Assembly: GCA_016223135.1 (NCBI GenBank)
Contig: JACRPQ010000004.1
Location: forward strand, 1-64,000
Direction of reading: 5' to 3'
Source of the DNA: Chloroflexota bacterium
Lineage (GTDB): Bacteria; Chloroflexota; Anaerolineae; Anaerolineales; Villigracilaceae
DNA length: 64,000 nt
Under the pieces are notes generated by a model that had not been told where the DNA came from, did no database searches, and was given only the letters and a program-made list of their open reading frames with translations. The position numbers and the translations under genes are program-made. Within the stretch, counting starts at the first letter, position 1. The number at the start of each line of letters is the position of its first letter. Positions 46,785 through 55,128 of the stretch are shown here, in pieces.

Positions 46785-47579
46785 ATGGGCAAACCCCTCA
46801 TCCCAGCGCAGAGACGAGAACGGATTCAGGAATATCTGGCGGTTCACCAAATCGCACGGATTGCGGACTTGTGCGCGTTGCTGGAAACCTCGGAGGCAAC
46901 GGTTCGGCGCGACTTGGAATGGCTGGAGAACGAGGGGATTTTGGAGCGAACACACGGGGGGGCAATTCTTAACCAGAGCCTCACTTTTGAACCAGAATAT
47001 CTGCAACGCGCCCAAAAGAACCCCGAAGAGAAACGGGCGATTGGCGCACTTGCTGCCTCGTTGATCGAGGACGGCGACATCGTCTTTATCAACAGCGGCA
47101 CGACGACTACACAGGTGTTACACAGCATCCGCGCCAACTCCACCATCACCGTTTTTACCAACAACCTGAACGCTTCTCTCGAAATTGGAGATGCTGGGTT
47201 TCAGCATCATGTTCTCGGCGGTGAATTTCAGCCGCGCTCCAAATCCACAGCGGGGCGATTCGCTCTCGAGAACCTGCGGCAGGTTTATGCAGATAAGTGC
47301 ATCATCGGTGTGGATGGGATCAGTCTGAAGCACGGCTGCACGGTTCCGACCAACGCCGAGGCGGAAGTGGTCCGCGCGATGATCGAACGTACCAAAGGCA
47401 AGGTCATCATCGCGGCAGATTCTAGTAAATGGGGCGTCGTGTCCAATTTCCAAGTGGCTTCGATTGACGAAGTGGATATATTCGTCACCGACGAGAAGTT
47501 CGATCCTTCCGCCATCGAAGATCTTGCGGAGCACGGCGTCGAAACGCTTCTTGTCTCGACCAATGTCGTCAAAGCCTAA
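46785..47579 (+). CDS. DeoR/GlpR-family transcriptional regulator
   Basis: 264 residues. The N-terminal helix-turn-helix (RRERIQEYLAVHQIARIADL, TSEATVRRDLEWLENEG) is the DeoR signature; LERTHGGAI leads to the sugar-phosphate-binding domain with FINSGTTTTQVL and VFTNNL. Members sense phosphorylated sugars or polyols. It diverges from the left arm and heads the right arm, so it is the natural regulator of both. ATG 46785; leader of about 90 bases containing AAAGAG/CTCTTT arms. Confidence 0.9.
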   Translation: MGKPLIPAQRRERIQEYLAVHQIARIADLCALLETSEATVRRDLEWLENEGILERTHGGAILNQSLTFEPEYLQRAQKNPEEKRAIGALAASLIEDGDIVFINSGTTTTQVLHSIRANSTITVFTNNLNASLEIGDAGFQHHVLGGEFQPRSKSTAGRFALENLRQVYADKCIIGVDGISLKHGCTVPTNAEAEVVRAMIERTKGKVIIAADSSKWGVVSNFQVASIDEVDIFVTDEKFDPSAIEDLAEHGVETLLVSTNVVKA

Positions 47580-47613
47580 CAACGCGCTGTGCGTTGTTGG
47601 GCTTTTTGTTTTG
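47571..47613 (+). terminator. Terminator of the DeoR gene
   Basis: AACAACGC pairs with GCGTTGTT around GCTGT, extended by AAAGCC with GGCTTT, followed by TTGTTTT. The stem begins inside the last codons. Confidence 0.85.
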
Positions 47614-47617
47614 GAGA

Positions 47618-47666
47618 GTACACACATACACAAGCCAATAAGTACCTACTTCACCTGTATACCTCT
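47618..47666. repeat. Octamer array, degenerate
   Basis: GTACACAC, ATACACAA, GCCAATAA, GTACCTAC, then TTCACCTGTATACCTC. Lies between the terminator and the ribosome site of the next gene. Confidence 0.65.
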
Positions 47667-47679
47667 CTAGGAGAGCTCG

Positions 47680-48675
47680 ATGAAATTTTTCTCCAAAAAA
47701 AACGCCAAAAAAACCACCCGCCTCTTCTTTGCCACCGACCTGCACGGCTCGGAGCGTACCTTCCGCAAATTCATCAACGCCGGGAAGTTCTATGAGGCGA
47801 ACGTCCTTGTGATGGGCGGCGATATTCAGGGCAAACTTCTCATTCCGATTATCAAGGAAGCAAACGGACATTACCGCGCCACGGTACAGGGACGCGTGGA
47901 ACGCATGGCGACACAGGAAGAATTGGCGGGACTCACTGCACGGCTCGATACGCTTGGTTTCTACTACAAAGTAATGGATGAAGACGAATTCCGCACACTT
48001 TCCGCCAACCCAAAGGCGGTGGACGCCTTATTCCACGAAGAAGCGCGCAAGAAACTAAGCCGCTGGGTGGATCTGGCGGAGGAACGTCTCAACGGTACGG
48101 GCATCAAATGTTTTGTCACGGGCGGCAACGATGACGAATGGGATGTGCTGTCGTCGCTAAAACGCGAGGGAACTCAATCGCTTGTTGCCTGCGAAAACGA
48201 GATGGTTTATGTGGATAATGACCATACGATGATTTCCATCGGTATCAGCACGCCGACCCCCTGGAAGACGCCGCGCGAAACAACCGAAGAGGAACTTGGA
48301 AAGATGATTGAAGAAATGGCGGCAAAGGTGCCCGACATGAACAAAGCCATCTTCAATTTTCACGACCCGCCCAAAGACTCGACGCTCGACACCTGCCCCA
48401 TGCTCGATTGGACGAAAGACCCGCCCGAGCAAATCGTTCAGGGCGGACAGCCCGTTATGCATGGTGCAGGTTCGAGGTCCGTGCGGGAGGCGATTGAGAA
48501 GTACAAACCCATGCTTGGTCTGCATGGACACATTCACGAATCCCAGTCCGTCGCGAGAATTGGGCGGACAGTATGTATCAATCCGGGCAGCGAATACGGA
48601 GAGGGAATCCTGCGCGGCTGTCTGGTAAATTTTGTGGACGGCGAGGTTGTGGGGTATCAAATGACGAGCGGATGA
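47680..48675 (+). CDS. Calcineurin-like metallophosphoesterase
   Basis: 331 residues. FFATDLHGSERTFRKF (DxH), VLVMGGDIQG (GD), FVTGGNDDEW (GNxD variant of GNHD: Asn-Asp-Asp), NFHDPP and GLHGHIHES (GHxH) give the metal ligands. A helical insertion at ~75-145 is longer than in small phosphoesterases. The GNDD change at the usual GNHE/D histidine may alter catalysis. Substrate unknown; it stands in the right arm before the permease. Confidence 0.82.
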   Translation: MKFFSKKNAKKTTRLFFATDLHGSERTFRKFINAGKFYEANVLVMGGDIQGKLLIPIIKEANGHYRATVQGRVERMATQEELAGLTARLDTLGFYYKVMDEDEFRTLSANPKAVDALFHEEARKKLSRWVDLAEERLNGTGIKCFVTGGNDDEWDVLSSLKREGTQSLVACENEMVYVDNDHTMISIGISTPTPWKTPRETTEEELGKMIEEMAAKVPDMNKAIFNFHDPPKDSTLDTCPMLDWTKDPPEQIVQGGQPVMHGAGSRSVREAIEKYKPMLGLHGHIHESQSVARIGRTVCINPGSEYGEGILRGCLVNFVDGEVVGYQMTSG

Positions 48676-48772
48676 TATATTCAAATCTATTTCAGGAGGC
48701 AGGCATGATGTGAGTTTTGTTTGACGCTTTTGTTGTCGGCTGAAATCATTTTCAAACCAAAGGAGAAATGTA

Positions 48773-50401
48773 ATGGCTACTGCTACAGCAAAACCAGAAG
48801 TCTTCACCCGAAAAGCCTCGGGATTGGTGCGTGTCATGTCTCCGTTCTCAGCCTTCGTCTACAACATTTTGACGATGGGATTGATTTTCCCCTGGACGTA
48901 CCTGTGGGCGCCGGGCGCATTACCAGGCGGCAAACTTGTTTGGGGTATTCTGCTGGCGATGGTGATCGAAATTCCAATTGCGTTGGTGTACGTCTGGCTC
49001 TCCACGGCGCTGCCTCGTTCCGGCGGTGACTATGTGTTCCAGAGCCGCGTGTTCGGCGGCGGGGTAGCGTTCACCGTTGTGATGTCTGGTTATGTGATCT
49101 GGATTTTGCAATGGGTAGCGCTTTCAGGGTGGCTGCTCTCATATCTTGGATTTGCCCCCCTCTTTCTCGGTTTAGGCGCCACACTGGGGAATACCGCGCT
49201 GTCAAACTTGGGAGTCTGGTTTACCGGTGCGACAGGGATAATCATTACCAGCATTTTGAATGCCTTCGTCGCGGCGCTCATCCTTATCAGCGGATTCAAA
49301 AACTACGTGCGCTTCCAAAACGTGATGATTGTCGGCACGCTTCTGGCGTTCTTTACCATGCTGGTAGTTTTGTTTACGGGCAATCCCGCCTCATCTGCCG
49401 CCCATTTGGATGCATTTGCCAAGGCGATTGCCGGCGTAGATAATTTCGTACAAACCGCGCGGGATGCTTCGGTTGCCGCGGGCATTGACCTCAATCCGCC
49501 CTTCAGCCTGATTGCCACCCTGCTGGTTGCGCCCATCGCCTGGACATCCCTTCAGTGGGCGACTTACTCCGCACAGCAGAACGGTGAGATCAAGAACGCC
49601 CGTTCCTTCAATAGCCAGATGTTTATCATCGTCGGCTCGTTGATTTTCACAGGCATTCTGCTTGCGCTCCTTGCCGCAGCACTGGAAAAAGCCGTCGGTA
49701 CGGAATTTCTATACATTGCTGGGGCGGGTTATTGGGCAGGCGTGAGTGAAGCGACGATTGCCGGCTTTTGGCTGTGGCCCAACATCATCGCGGTCGCCCT
49801 CACAGCCAGTCCGTTGGTGGTTGTCCTCATTGGGATCGGCTATATCCTCAACTCGCATCAGATCGTGCACAACTGTTATATCGGCATGACGCGTGTGATG
49901 GTTGCCATGTCGCTTGACCGCCTGCTGCCTGAATGGGTCAGCCGCGTGGACGAGAAACGCCATACCCCTGCCAACGCGCACTGGGCATATTTCATCGCCA
50001 GCATCCCTGTCATCTTTCTCTACAATCTCTATCCGGGCTGGGTCGGTCTGACCCTGGGCGTGACCTTCGCCTGCGGTTATGTGTTCGTCGTCACCTGCCT
50101 GGCGGGCGCACTGCTGCCCTACCGCGCCAAGGATGTGTACGAAGCCTCGCCCGGAGCGAAGTACAAGCTCGGCGGCGTTCCGCTTGTGACCATTTTGGGC
50201 ATCATTGGCTTCATCCTCGGCGCGATTATGCTGTTGATGTTCATGTTCGACCCGCGCCTCGGTTTGACCAGCCCGCTGGCATATGGCATCGTTTTTGGGG
50301 TGCTAGCGGTTTCGGCAGTATGGTACTTTATCGCCAAGAACATGCAGAAATCACGCGGCATCAATGTGGAATACGCCTTCAAGGAAATTCCGCCCGAATA
50401 G
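48773..50401 (+). CDS. APC-superfamily permease
   Basis: 542 residues, twelve or more membrane segments. MSPFSAFVYNILTMGLIFPW at the start, LPRSGGDYVFQSRVFGG after segment 2, and RMxVAMSLDRLLPEW with SRVDEKRHTPANAHW late in the protein are APC landmarks. It is not close in sequence to the permease at 36503, but fills the matching place on the right arm. AAAGGAG precedes the ATG. Probably an amino acid or amine importer. Confidence 0.88.
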   Translation: MATATAKPEVFTRKASGLVRVMSPFSAFVYNILTMGLIFPWTYLWAPGALPGGKLVWGILLAMVIEIPIALVYVWLSTALPRSGGDYVFQSRVFGGGVAFTVVMSGYVIWILQWVALSGWLLSYLGFAPLFLGLGATLGNTALSNLGVWFTGATGIIITSILNAFVAALILISGFKNYVRFQNVMIVGTLLAFFTMLVVLFTGNPASSAAHLDAFAKAIAGVDNFVQTARDASVAAGIDLNPPFSLIATLLVAPIAWTSLQWATYSAQQNGEIKNARSFNSQMFIIVGSLIFTGILLALLAAALEKAVGTEFLYIAGAGYWAGVSEATIAGFWLWPNIIAVALTASPLVVVLIGIGYILNSHQIVHNCYIGMTRVMVAMSLDRLLPEWVSRVDEKRHTPANAHWAYFIASIPVIFLYNLYPGWVGLTLGVTFACGYVFVVTCLAGALLPYRAKDVYEASPGAKYKLGGVPLVTILGIIGFILGAIMLLMFMFDPRLGLTSPLAYGIVFGVLAVSAVWYFIAKNMQKSRGINVEYAFKEIPPE

Positions 50402-50510
50402 TCTGGCAGTTGATAAATGGTCATGAGTGCGGGCAGCGCTTCCTCGGCGCTGTCCGCCATTTGAGTTATAGTGCGCGTTGAGAACGTACATTACGTGTCG
50501 TTGGCGTAGC

Positions 50511-50528
50511 GAATGTTCTCTAACGTCC
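50511..50528 (+). repeat. Dispersed 17-mer, copy 3 (diverged)
   Basis: GAATGTTCTCTAACGTCC, three changes from copies 1 and 2, ends 17 bases before the kinase B start. An inverted partner GAGAACGTACATT lies at 50480-50492. Confidence 0.55.
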
Positions 50529-50545
50529 ATATTTCGGAGTGTGAT

Positions 50546-51445
50546 ATGCCAATCATTGACGAGATCATTGCAAAGATTCCAAACTGGCAGGGAAGGAAGG
50601 TTTCCATTCAACCGCTTTCAGGGGGATTGACCAATACCAATTACAAAGTGGTGGTGGATGAAACCCCGTATTTTGTGCGCGTCCCCGGTGAAAGCACAGA
50701 ACTGCTCGCCATTGACCGCGCCAACGAATATCACAACACTAAAGCCGCCAGCGAAGCGGGCGTCGCGCCGAAGGTTTTGTATCATCTGCCCGAATACAAT
50801 GTGATGGTGCTGGAGTTTATCCATGGCAGAACCATGTCGAAGGATGCGCTAAACGAGCCAGGCATGCCGGCGCGCATGGCACAGGCAATCAAACAACTCC
50901 ACGGCGGTCCGCGCTTCCTGCTTGACTTCAACATGTTTCGCCTCACGGAGTATTATCTCAGCCTGTGCCGTGACCGCGGTATCAAAATCCCCGACGGATA
51001 CAACGAACGGCTGGAGACGGTCAGGCTCATCGAGCGGGCGATGAATGTCAAGCCATTGCCGACTGTTCCCTGCAATAACGACCTGCTGGCGGAAAATTAC
51101 ATTGACGATGGCAGGCAATTATGGTTGATTGATTACGAATATAGCGGCAACAACGATCCGACGTTTGAATTGGGGAACACCTGTCAGGAAATGCAATTCA
51201 ATGAGGAGCAGATTTGCGAGGTCTGCGCCGCATATTTCGGCGAGGCGACCCCGTCTATGATCGCGCGCATGAAGTTGAACATGATCATGTCTGATGTGGG
51301 TTGGGGATTATGGGCGGCGATTCAGGCGAAGATTTCCTCGATTGAGTTCGATTTTTGGGGTTGGGCAATCGAGCGCTGGGATAGGGCGGTACAGAAAATG
51401 GATTCGGCGGAGTTCAAGGGGTGGCTGGAGGAAGTACAAAGGTAG
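50546..51445 (+). CDS. LicA/choline-kinase-like phosphotransferase B
   Basis: 299 residues; paralogue of kinase A. IQPLSGGLTNTNYKVV is the nucleotide loop and WLIDYEYSGNNDP the DxE metal motif. The catalytic motif is VPCNNDLLAENYI: the aspartate and asparagine remain but the first histidine of HxD is asparagine. ATG 50546 has GGAG upstream; the frame runs to 50513 without need. The TAG stop lies in the first unit of an octamer array. It sits between an APC permease and the FAD-GcvT gene, as kinase A does on the other arm. Confidence 0.85.
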   Translation: MPIIDEIIAKIPNWQGRKVSIQPLSGGLTNTNYKVVVDETPYFVRVPGESTELLAIDRANEYHNTKAASEAGVAPKVLYHLPEYNVMVLEFIHGRTMSKDALNEPGMPARMAQAIKQLHGGPRFLLDFNMFRLTEYYLSLCRDRGIKIPDGYNERLETVRLIERAMNVKPLPTVPCNNDLLAENYIDDGRQLWLIDYEYSGNNDPTFELGNTCQEMQFNEEQICEVCAAYFGEATPSMIARMKLNMIMSDVGWGLWAAIQAKISSIEFDFWGWAIERWDRAVQKMDSAEFKGWLEEVQR

Positions 51446-51512
51446 ACAGGATACAAGTACACATGTACACAGGTCGTTTGTTTACTTGTGTACTTGTGTA
51501 CTTGTATACCTC
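51442..51512. repeat. Octamer array, inverted halves
   Basis: GTAGACAG, GATACAA, GTACACAT, GTACACAG, then GTTTACTT, GTGTACTT twice and GTATACCT. It supplies the TAG stop of kinase B (51443-51445) and ends at the AAGGAG of the next gene. Confidence 0.85.
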
Positions 51513-51524
51513 CGAAGGAGAACC

Positions 51525-53948
51525 ATGAAAACACAGGCAGAAATTGTCGTCATCGGCGGAGGGATTTACGGAGCGCAGGTTGCCTATCATCTGGCAAAGT
51601 ATGGGCGCAAGGATGTGGTCATCCTGGAAAAAGGGGAGATTGCCAGCGGCGAGTCGTCGCACGCGGCGGGGTTGGTGACGCAATTTGCCACCTCGCAGGC
51701 GATGCTCAAGTTCCGCATGTACAGTGTGGAGTTATACAGTCAGTTGGGATTGTTCAATCACGTTGGCAGTTTGCGGGTGGCTTCGAGCCGCGAGCAGCTC
51801 CTTGAGTTGGAACGCAGTGTCAGCCGGGCAAAGGCGCTGGGATTGGAGTGCGAGGTCATCGGTCCGGATGAAGCGTTGAAGATCATGCCTCAGATTTCGA
51901 GGGAGAATCTCTACGGGGCAATCTATCTGCCGCGTGACGGGCAGCTCGATCCGTATATCACCACGACTTCAATGGTGAAGTTCGCAAAGGAACTGGGCGT
52001 GGAGGTGTACACCAACACGCGTGTGACGGGGATCAAACTGTCAGCGAGGGGAGAGGTCGAGGCGGTGGTAACAGACAAAGGCGAGATTCGATGCGAGATC
52101 GTCGTCAACGCCGCGGGGATGTGGGCGCCGCGCATCGCTGCGATGGCAGGTCTGCACATTCCAACGACGCCAGTGGATCATCAGCACATTGCCCTGCGCG
52201 CCGTGCCCGGACATGAATTTGCCCCCGATACGCCCTGTCTGCGCGACCCCGACAATCTGGTGTACATGCGGCAGGAACATGGGGGGCTGGTCATTGGCGG
52301 TTATGAGCCGAACCCCATCGCCCGCTGGATTGACGGCGCGCCGTGGGAGCATGGCGGCAGGAGCCTGCCCGGCGATTTCGAGCAGTTCGAGATGCTGCTG
52401 GAGGGCGCCATTCGCCGCATTCCGTTTTTGGATCAGGCTGGCATCATCACGCTGGTGCGCCACCCCGGCGCATACACGCCCGACTGTCAACCCCTGCTCG
52501 GACCGATGCCTGGTGCGCGCGGCTTTTGGATGATGGCAGGCATGTCGCTGAATGGTTACGGCGGCGCGGGCGGCATGGGGAAACTCATGGCAGAGTGGAT
52601 CATCGAAGGCGAAGCGCCAATGGATGTGTACGCCTATCGTGCCACGCGCTTCGGCAATTATTATTCCAATTTCACCTACGCGGCAGAACGGACGCGCGAG
52701 TGTGTGAAGTATTACTACCGTTTGAAGTTTCCGCACGACGAGCATGAATGGGCGAGACCGCACCGCGTCAGCCCACTGCATTACCGCCTCATGGAAAACG
52801 GCGCGGTCTTCGGCGAGAAGTTCGGCTGGGAGCGCGTCAACTACTTTGACCCCGGCAAGCCGTCGCGCCGCATGGGCGAAGATCAGCGCAACTGGGGCGG
52901 CTGGGTCAAGCCGCCGTTCTTCGAACGTCTGCGGCAGGAACACACCGCCACACGCGAACGGGTCTGTTTGTATGATTTGACTTCCTTCGGAAAAATCGAG
53001 GTGAAGGGCAAAGGCGCATTGTCATTGCTGCAGCGCCTGACCGACAGCAACATAGACCGTCCGGTCGGCAGCGCCATCTACACCCAGTTCCTCAACACGC
53101 GCGGCGGCATCGAATCGGACCTGACCGTCACGCGGCTGGGCGAAGATTACTTTTGGGTCATCACGGGTTCGGCGTTCATCGCCAACGACCTGGCGCGGAT
53201 TCAAATGCACGCCGACGGCGACGTTTCGATTCGGGACATCACGCAGGAATATGCCTGTCTCGCGTTATGGGGACCGAGAGCCAGAGATGTGCTGCAAAAG
53301 GTGACAAATTCTGATGTGTCCAATCAGGCGCATCCCTACCTGACGACGAAGCCCATCGAAATCAACGGCGCGCGCGTGCTGGCGCAGCGCGTCAGTTATG
53401 CGGGCGAACTTGGCTGGGAGTTGTATATTCCCAACAACCGCGCGACGATGGTCTGGGACCTGCTCATCGAGGCAGGCAAAGAGTTCGGCATGGAACTCGG
53501 CGGTTACAAAGTACTCGACCCGCTGAGGCTGGAGAAAGGCTACAAATACTTCACAGCCGACATCACCCCCTCCGAAACGCCCTACGAAGCCGGGCTGGGG
53601 TTCTGCGTGGATTTGGAGAAGGGCGATTTCATCGGGCGCGAGGCGCTGCTCAAACAAAAAGCGGAGGGCGTGAAGCGCAAACTCTGTACCCTCGTTCTGA
53701 CCGATACGGACGAGTTCACTCAAATCTACGGCGGCGAAGCGGTGTATCATCAAGGCAAAGTCCTCACCCGCGTCCGCAGCGGCGGATATGGCTTCACGGT
53801 GAAGAAGAACATCCTGTACGCCTATCTGCCCGTTGAACTTGCCAAAGCGGGCAGCCGCTTCGTCATTGACCTGATTGAGGGTCGCCGCGAAGCGGAAGTG
53901 ACCGCCCCGGTGCTATATGACCCAAAGGGCGAGCGCTTACGCGGGTAA
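51525..53948 (+). CDS. FAD oxidoreductase-GcvT fusion B (dimethylglycine/sarcosine dehydrogenase-like)
   Basis: 807 residues from the ATG at 51525 (GAAGGAG upstream); the open frame back to 51294 overlaps kinase B and is not used. Same three-part layout as protein A: FAD domain (IVVIGGGIYGAQVAYHL; ESSHAAGL with His46 as likely covalent FAD site), linker (SPLHYRLMENGAVFGEKFGW) and GcvT domains (TPYEAGLGF, FIGREALL). The two paralogues differ through most of their length, so they may take two successive substrates, as DMGDH and SARDH do. The stop is supplied by a heptamer array. Confidence 0.9.
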   Translation: MKTQAEIVVIGGGIYGAQVAYHLAKYGRKDVVILEKGEIASGESSHAAGLVTQFATSQAMLKFRMYSVELYSQLGLFNHVGSLRVASSREQLLELERSVSRAKALGLECEVIGPDEALKIMPQISRENLYGAIYLPRDGQLDPYITTTSMVKFAKELGVEVYTNTRVTGIKLSARGEVEAVVTDKGEIRCEIVVNAAGMWAPRIAAMAGLHIPTTPVDHQHIALRAVPGHEFAPDTPCLRDPDNLVYMRQEHGGLVIGGYEPNPIARWIDGAPWEHGGRSLPGDFEQFEMLLEGAIRRIPFLDQAGIITLVRHPGAYTPDCQPLLGPMPGARGFWMMAGMSLNGYGGAGGMGKLMAEWIIEGEAPMDVYAYRATRFGNYYSNFTYAAERTRECVKYYYRLKFPHDEHEWARPHRVSPLHYRLMENGAVFGEKFGWERVNYFDPGKPSRRMGEDQRNWGGWVKPPFFERLRQEHTATRERVCLYDLTSFGKIEVKGKGALSLLQRLTDSNIDRPVGSAIYTQFLNTRGGIESDLTVTRLGEDYFWVITGSAFIANDLARIQMHADGDVSIRDITQEYACLALWGPRARDVLQKVTNSDVSNQAHPYLTTKPIEINGARVLAQRVSYAGELGWELYIPNNRATMVWDLLIEAGKEFGMELGGYKVLDPLRLEKGYKYFTADITPSETPYEAGLGFCVDLEKGDFIGREALLKQKAEGVKRKLCTLVLTDTDEFTQIYGGEAVYHQGKVLTRVRSGGYGFTVKKNILYAYLPVELAKAGSRFVIDLIEGRREAEVTAPVLYDPKGERLRG

Positions 53949-53981
53949 TTGGTAACTGGTAATTACCAATTACCCCTTACC
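53944..53981. repeat. GGTAATT heptamer array, inverted halves
   Basis: GGTAATT, GGTAACT, GGTAATT, ACCAATT, ACCCCTT, ACC. Supplies the TAA stop of the FAD-GcvT gene (53946-53948). A different short repeat, GACTATCAGGCTATCAGAC, follows at 53997-54015. Confidence 0.8.
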
Positions 53982-54017
53982 ACTCACCTACTATCCGACT
54001 ATCAGGCTATCAGACTC

Positions 54018-55094
54018 ATGACTCCCGACTACGTTGGCTTTGGCATGTTAACCCCGGTTTACATCATGTCGCTGGACCGCCTGCCCAAGGTGAACACCGG
54101 CGCCATCGTTCACGAGGTGAGCGAATACATCTATGATGACGCGGCAATCATCGCCTGCAACCTCAGTCAGTGGGGCGTGACGTCGGCAATGATTGGCACG
54201 GCAGTTGGAAACGACATGCTCGGCAAGTTTGTGGCGCACAGGCTGAAGGAACTCGGCGTGCAGGGCAAGGTGCGCTTCACCGAAAAATACAAGACGCCGC
54301 TCGAAGTGAACGTCTCCGATAAAAAGGGCGCGCGCACCTACTTCTGGCAGCGCTCCGAAGAGATTCTCAGCACGCTGGATACGGCAGACCTCACCCCCAT
54401 CAAAAAAGCCAAACTGCTTTACGTGGACTGGTACGACGGCGATCATATCGTCCGCGCGATGGAAGAGGCAAAGCGATATAATGTGCCAGTCTTCCTGAAT
54501 TTCGAACACGGGCACACCCATCCTGATCTTTTGAAAAAATATTCGAGCCTCGCCACCGTCTGCCAGGCAGTGACCGATGCGGCGCAGATTGGCAAAAAGC
54601 AGGCAATGCTCGGCACGGCGCGCAAACTCATCAAGGCAGGCATTCAAACCGCCATCATCACCATGGCAAGTCAGGGATGTATGGTAGTGCAGGGCGAGGA
54701 GATTGTCCGCGCGTATGCCCCTCGTGTGCGGGTGGTGGACGCTTCCGGCGCAGGCGCGACGTTTTCCTCCGGCTACATCTACGGCTACTTGCAAGGCTGG
54801 AACATGGAGGAGACCGTGCGCTTTGCCATTGCGGCGGCGTCGCTCAAGGTAACCCGCTCGGGCTTGAAGATGTTCCCTGTGCCGGAAATTCTGGGACTGG
54901 CGCGCACGGTGCGCATCGAGCGCATGGTGTATCGCGGCGACCAGTTCCACGTCATTCGCAAGTTCCTGCGCCTGCCGCCGCTCAGCCCCATTGTAAACAA
55001 CCCGCTGGTCAGGGAAGGGCAAAAACTGGCGCAGAAAATTATGCCCAAGAAGAAAGTGGAAAGAAGAAAGATAAAACGTTCGCTCGTGGAATAA
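54018..55094 (+). CDS. PfkB-family (ribokinase-like) protein with altered catalytic motif
   Basis: 358 residues from the ATG at 54018. The ribokinase fold is clear: NTGAIVHEVSEYIYDDAAIIACNLSQWG at the N-terminus, VGNDMLGKFVAHRLKELGV, then VVDASGAGATFSSGYIYGYL at the place of PfkB signature 2. That motif is normally DTTGAGDAF; here the catalytic base Asp of GAGD is Ala (GAGA). A basic tail of about 30 residues ends the protein. It may be a sensor or regulator rather than a kinase, or use another base. Neighbours: FAD-GcvT upstream, MttB-like downstream. Confidence 0.8.
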   Translation: MTPDYVGFGMLTPVYIMSLDRLPKVNTGAIVHEVSEYIYDDAAIIACNLSQWGVTSAMIGTAVGNDMLGKFVAHRLKELGVQGKVRFTEKYKTPLEVNVSDKKGARTYFWQRSEEILSTLDTADLTPIKKAKLLYVDWYDGDHIVRAMEEAKRYNVPVFLNFEHGHTHPDLLKKYSSLATVCQAVTDAAQIGKKQAMLGTARKLIKAGIQTAIITMASQGCMVVQGEEIVRAYAPRVRVVDASGAGATFSSGYIYGYLQGWNMEETVRFAIAAASLKVTRSGLKMFPVPEILGLARTVRIERMVYRGDQFHVIRKFLRLPPLSPIVNNPLVREGQKLAQKIMPKKKVERRKIKRSLVE

Positions 55095-55128
55095 TGGTAA
55101 AAAAATCAAAGAACGAAGGACGCTCAAA

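Noticed and set aside
38199-51512. CRISPR array
   Set aside because: The units are 7-9 bp, directly adjacent and inverted at the centre; no 25-40 bp spacers and no cas genes.
51294-51524. Longer start for FAD-GcvT B
   Set aside because: The extension overlaps kinase B and the octamer array; the ATG at 51525 has a strong ribosome site and begins the FAD motif normally.
42309-55128. Glycine riboswitch in the methylamine island
   Set aside because: The gaps are short and filled with repeats; I could not find the paired aptamer core.
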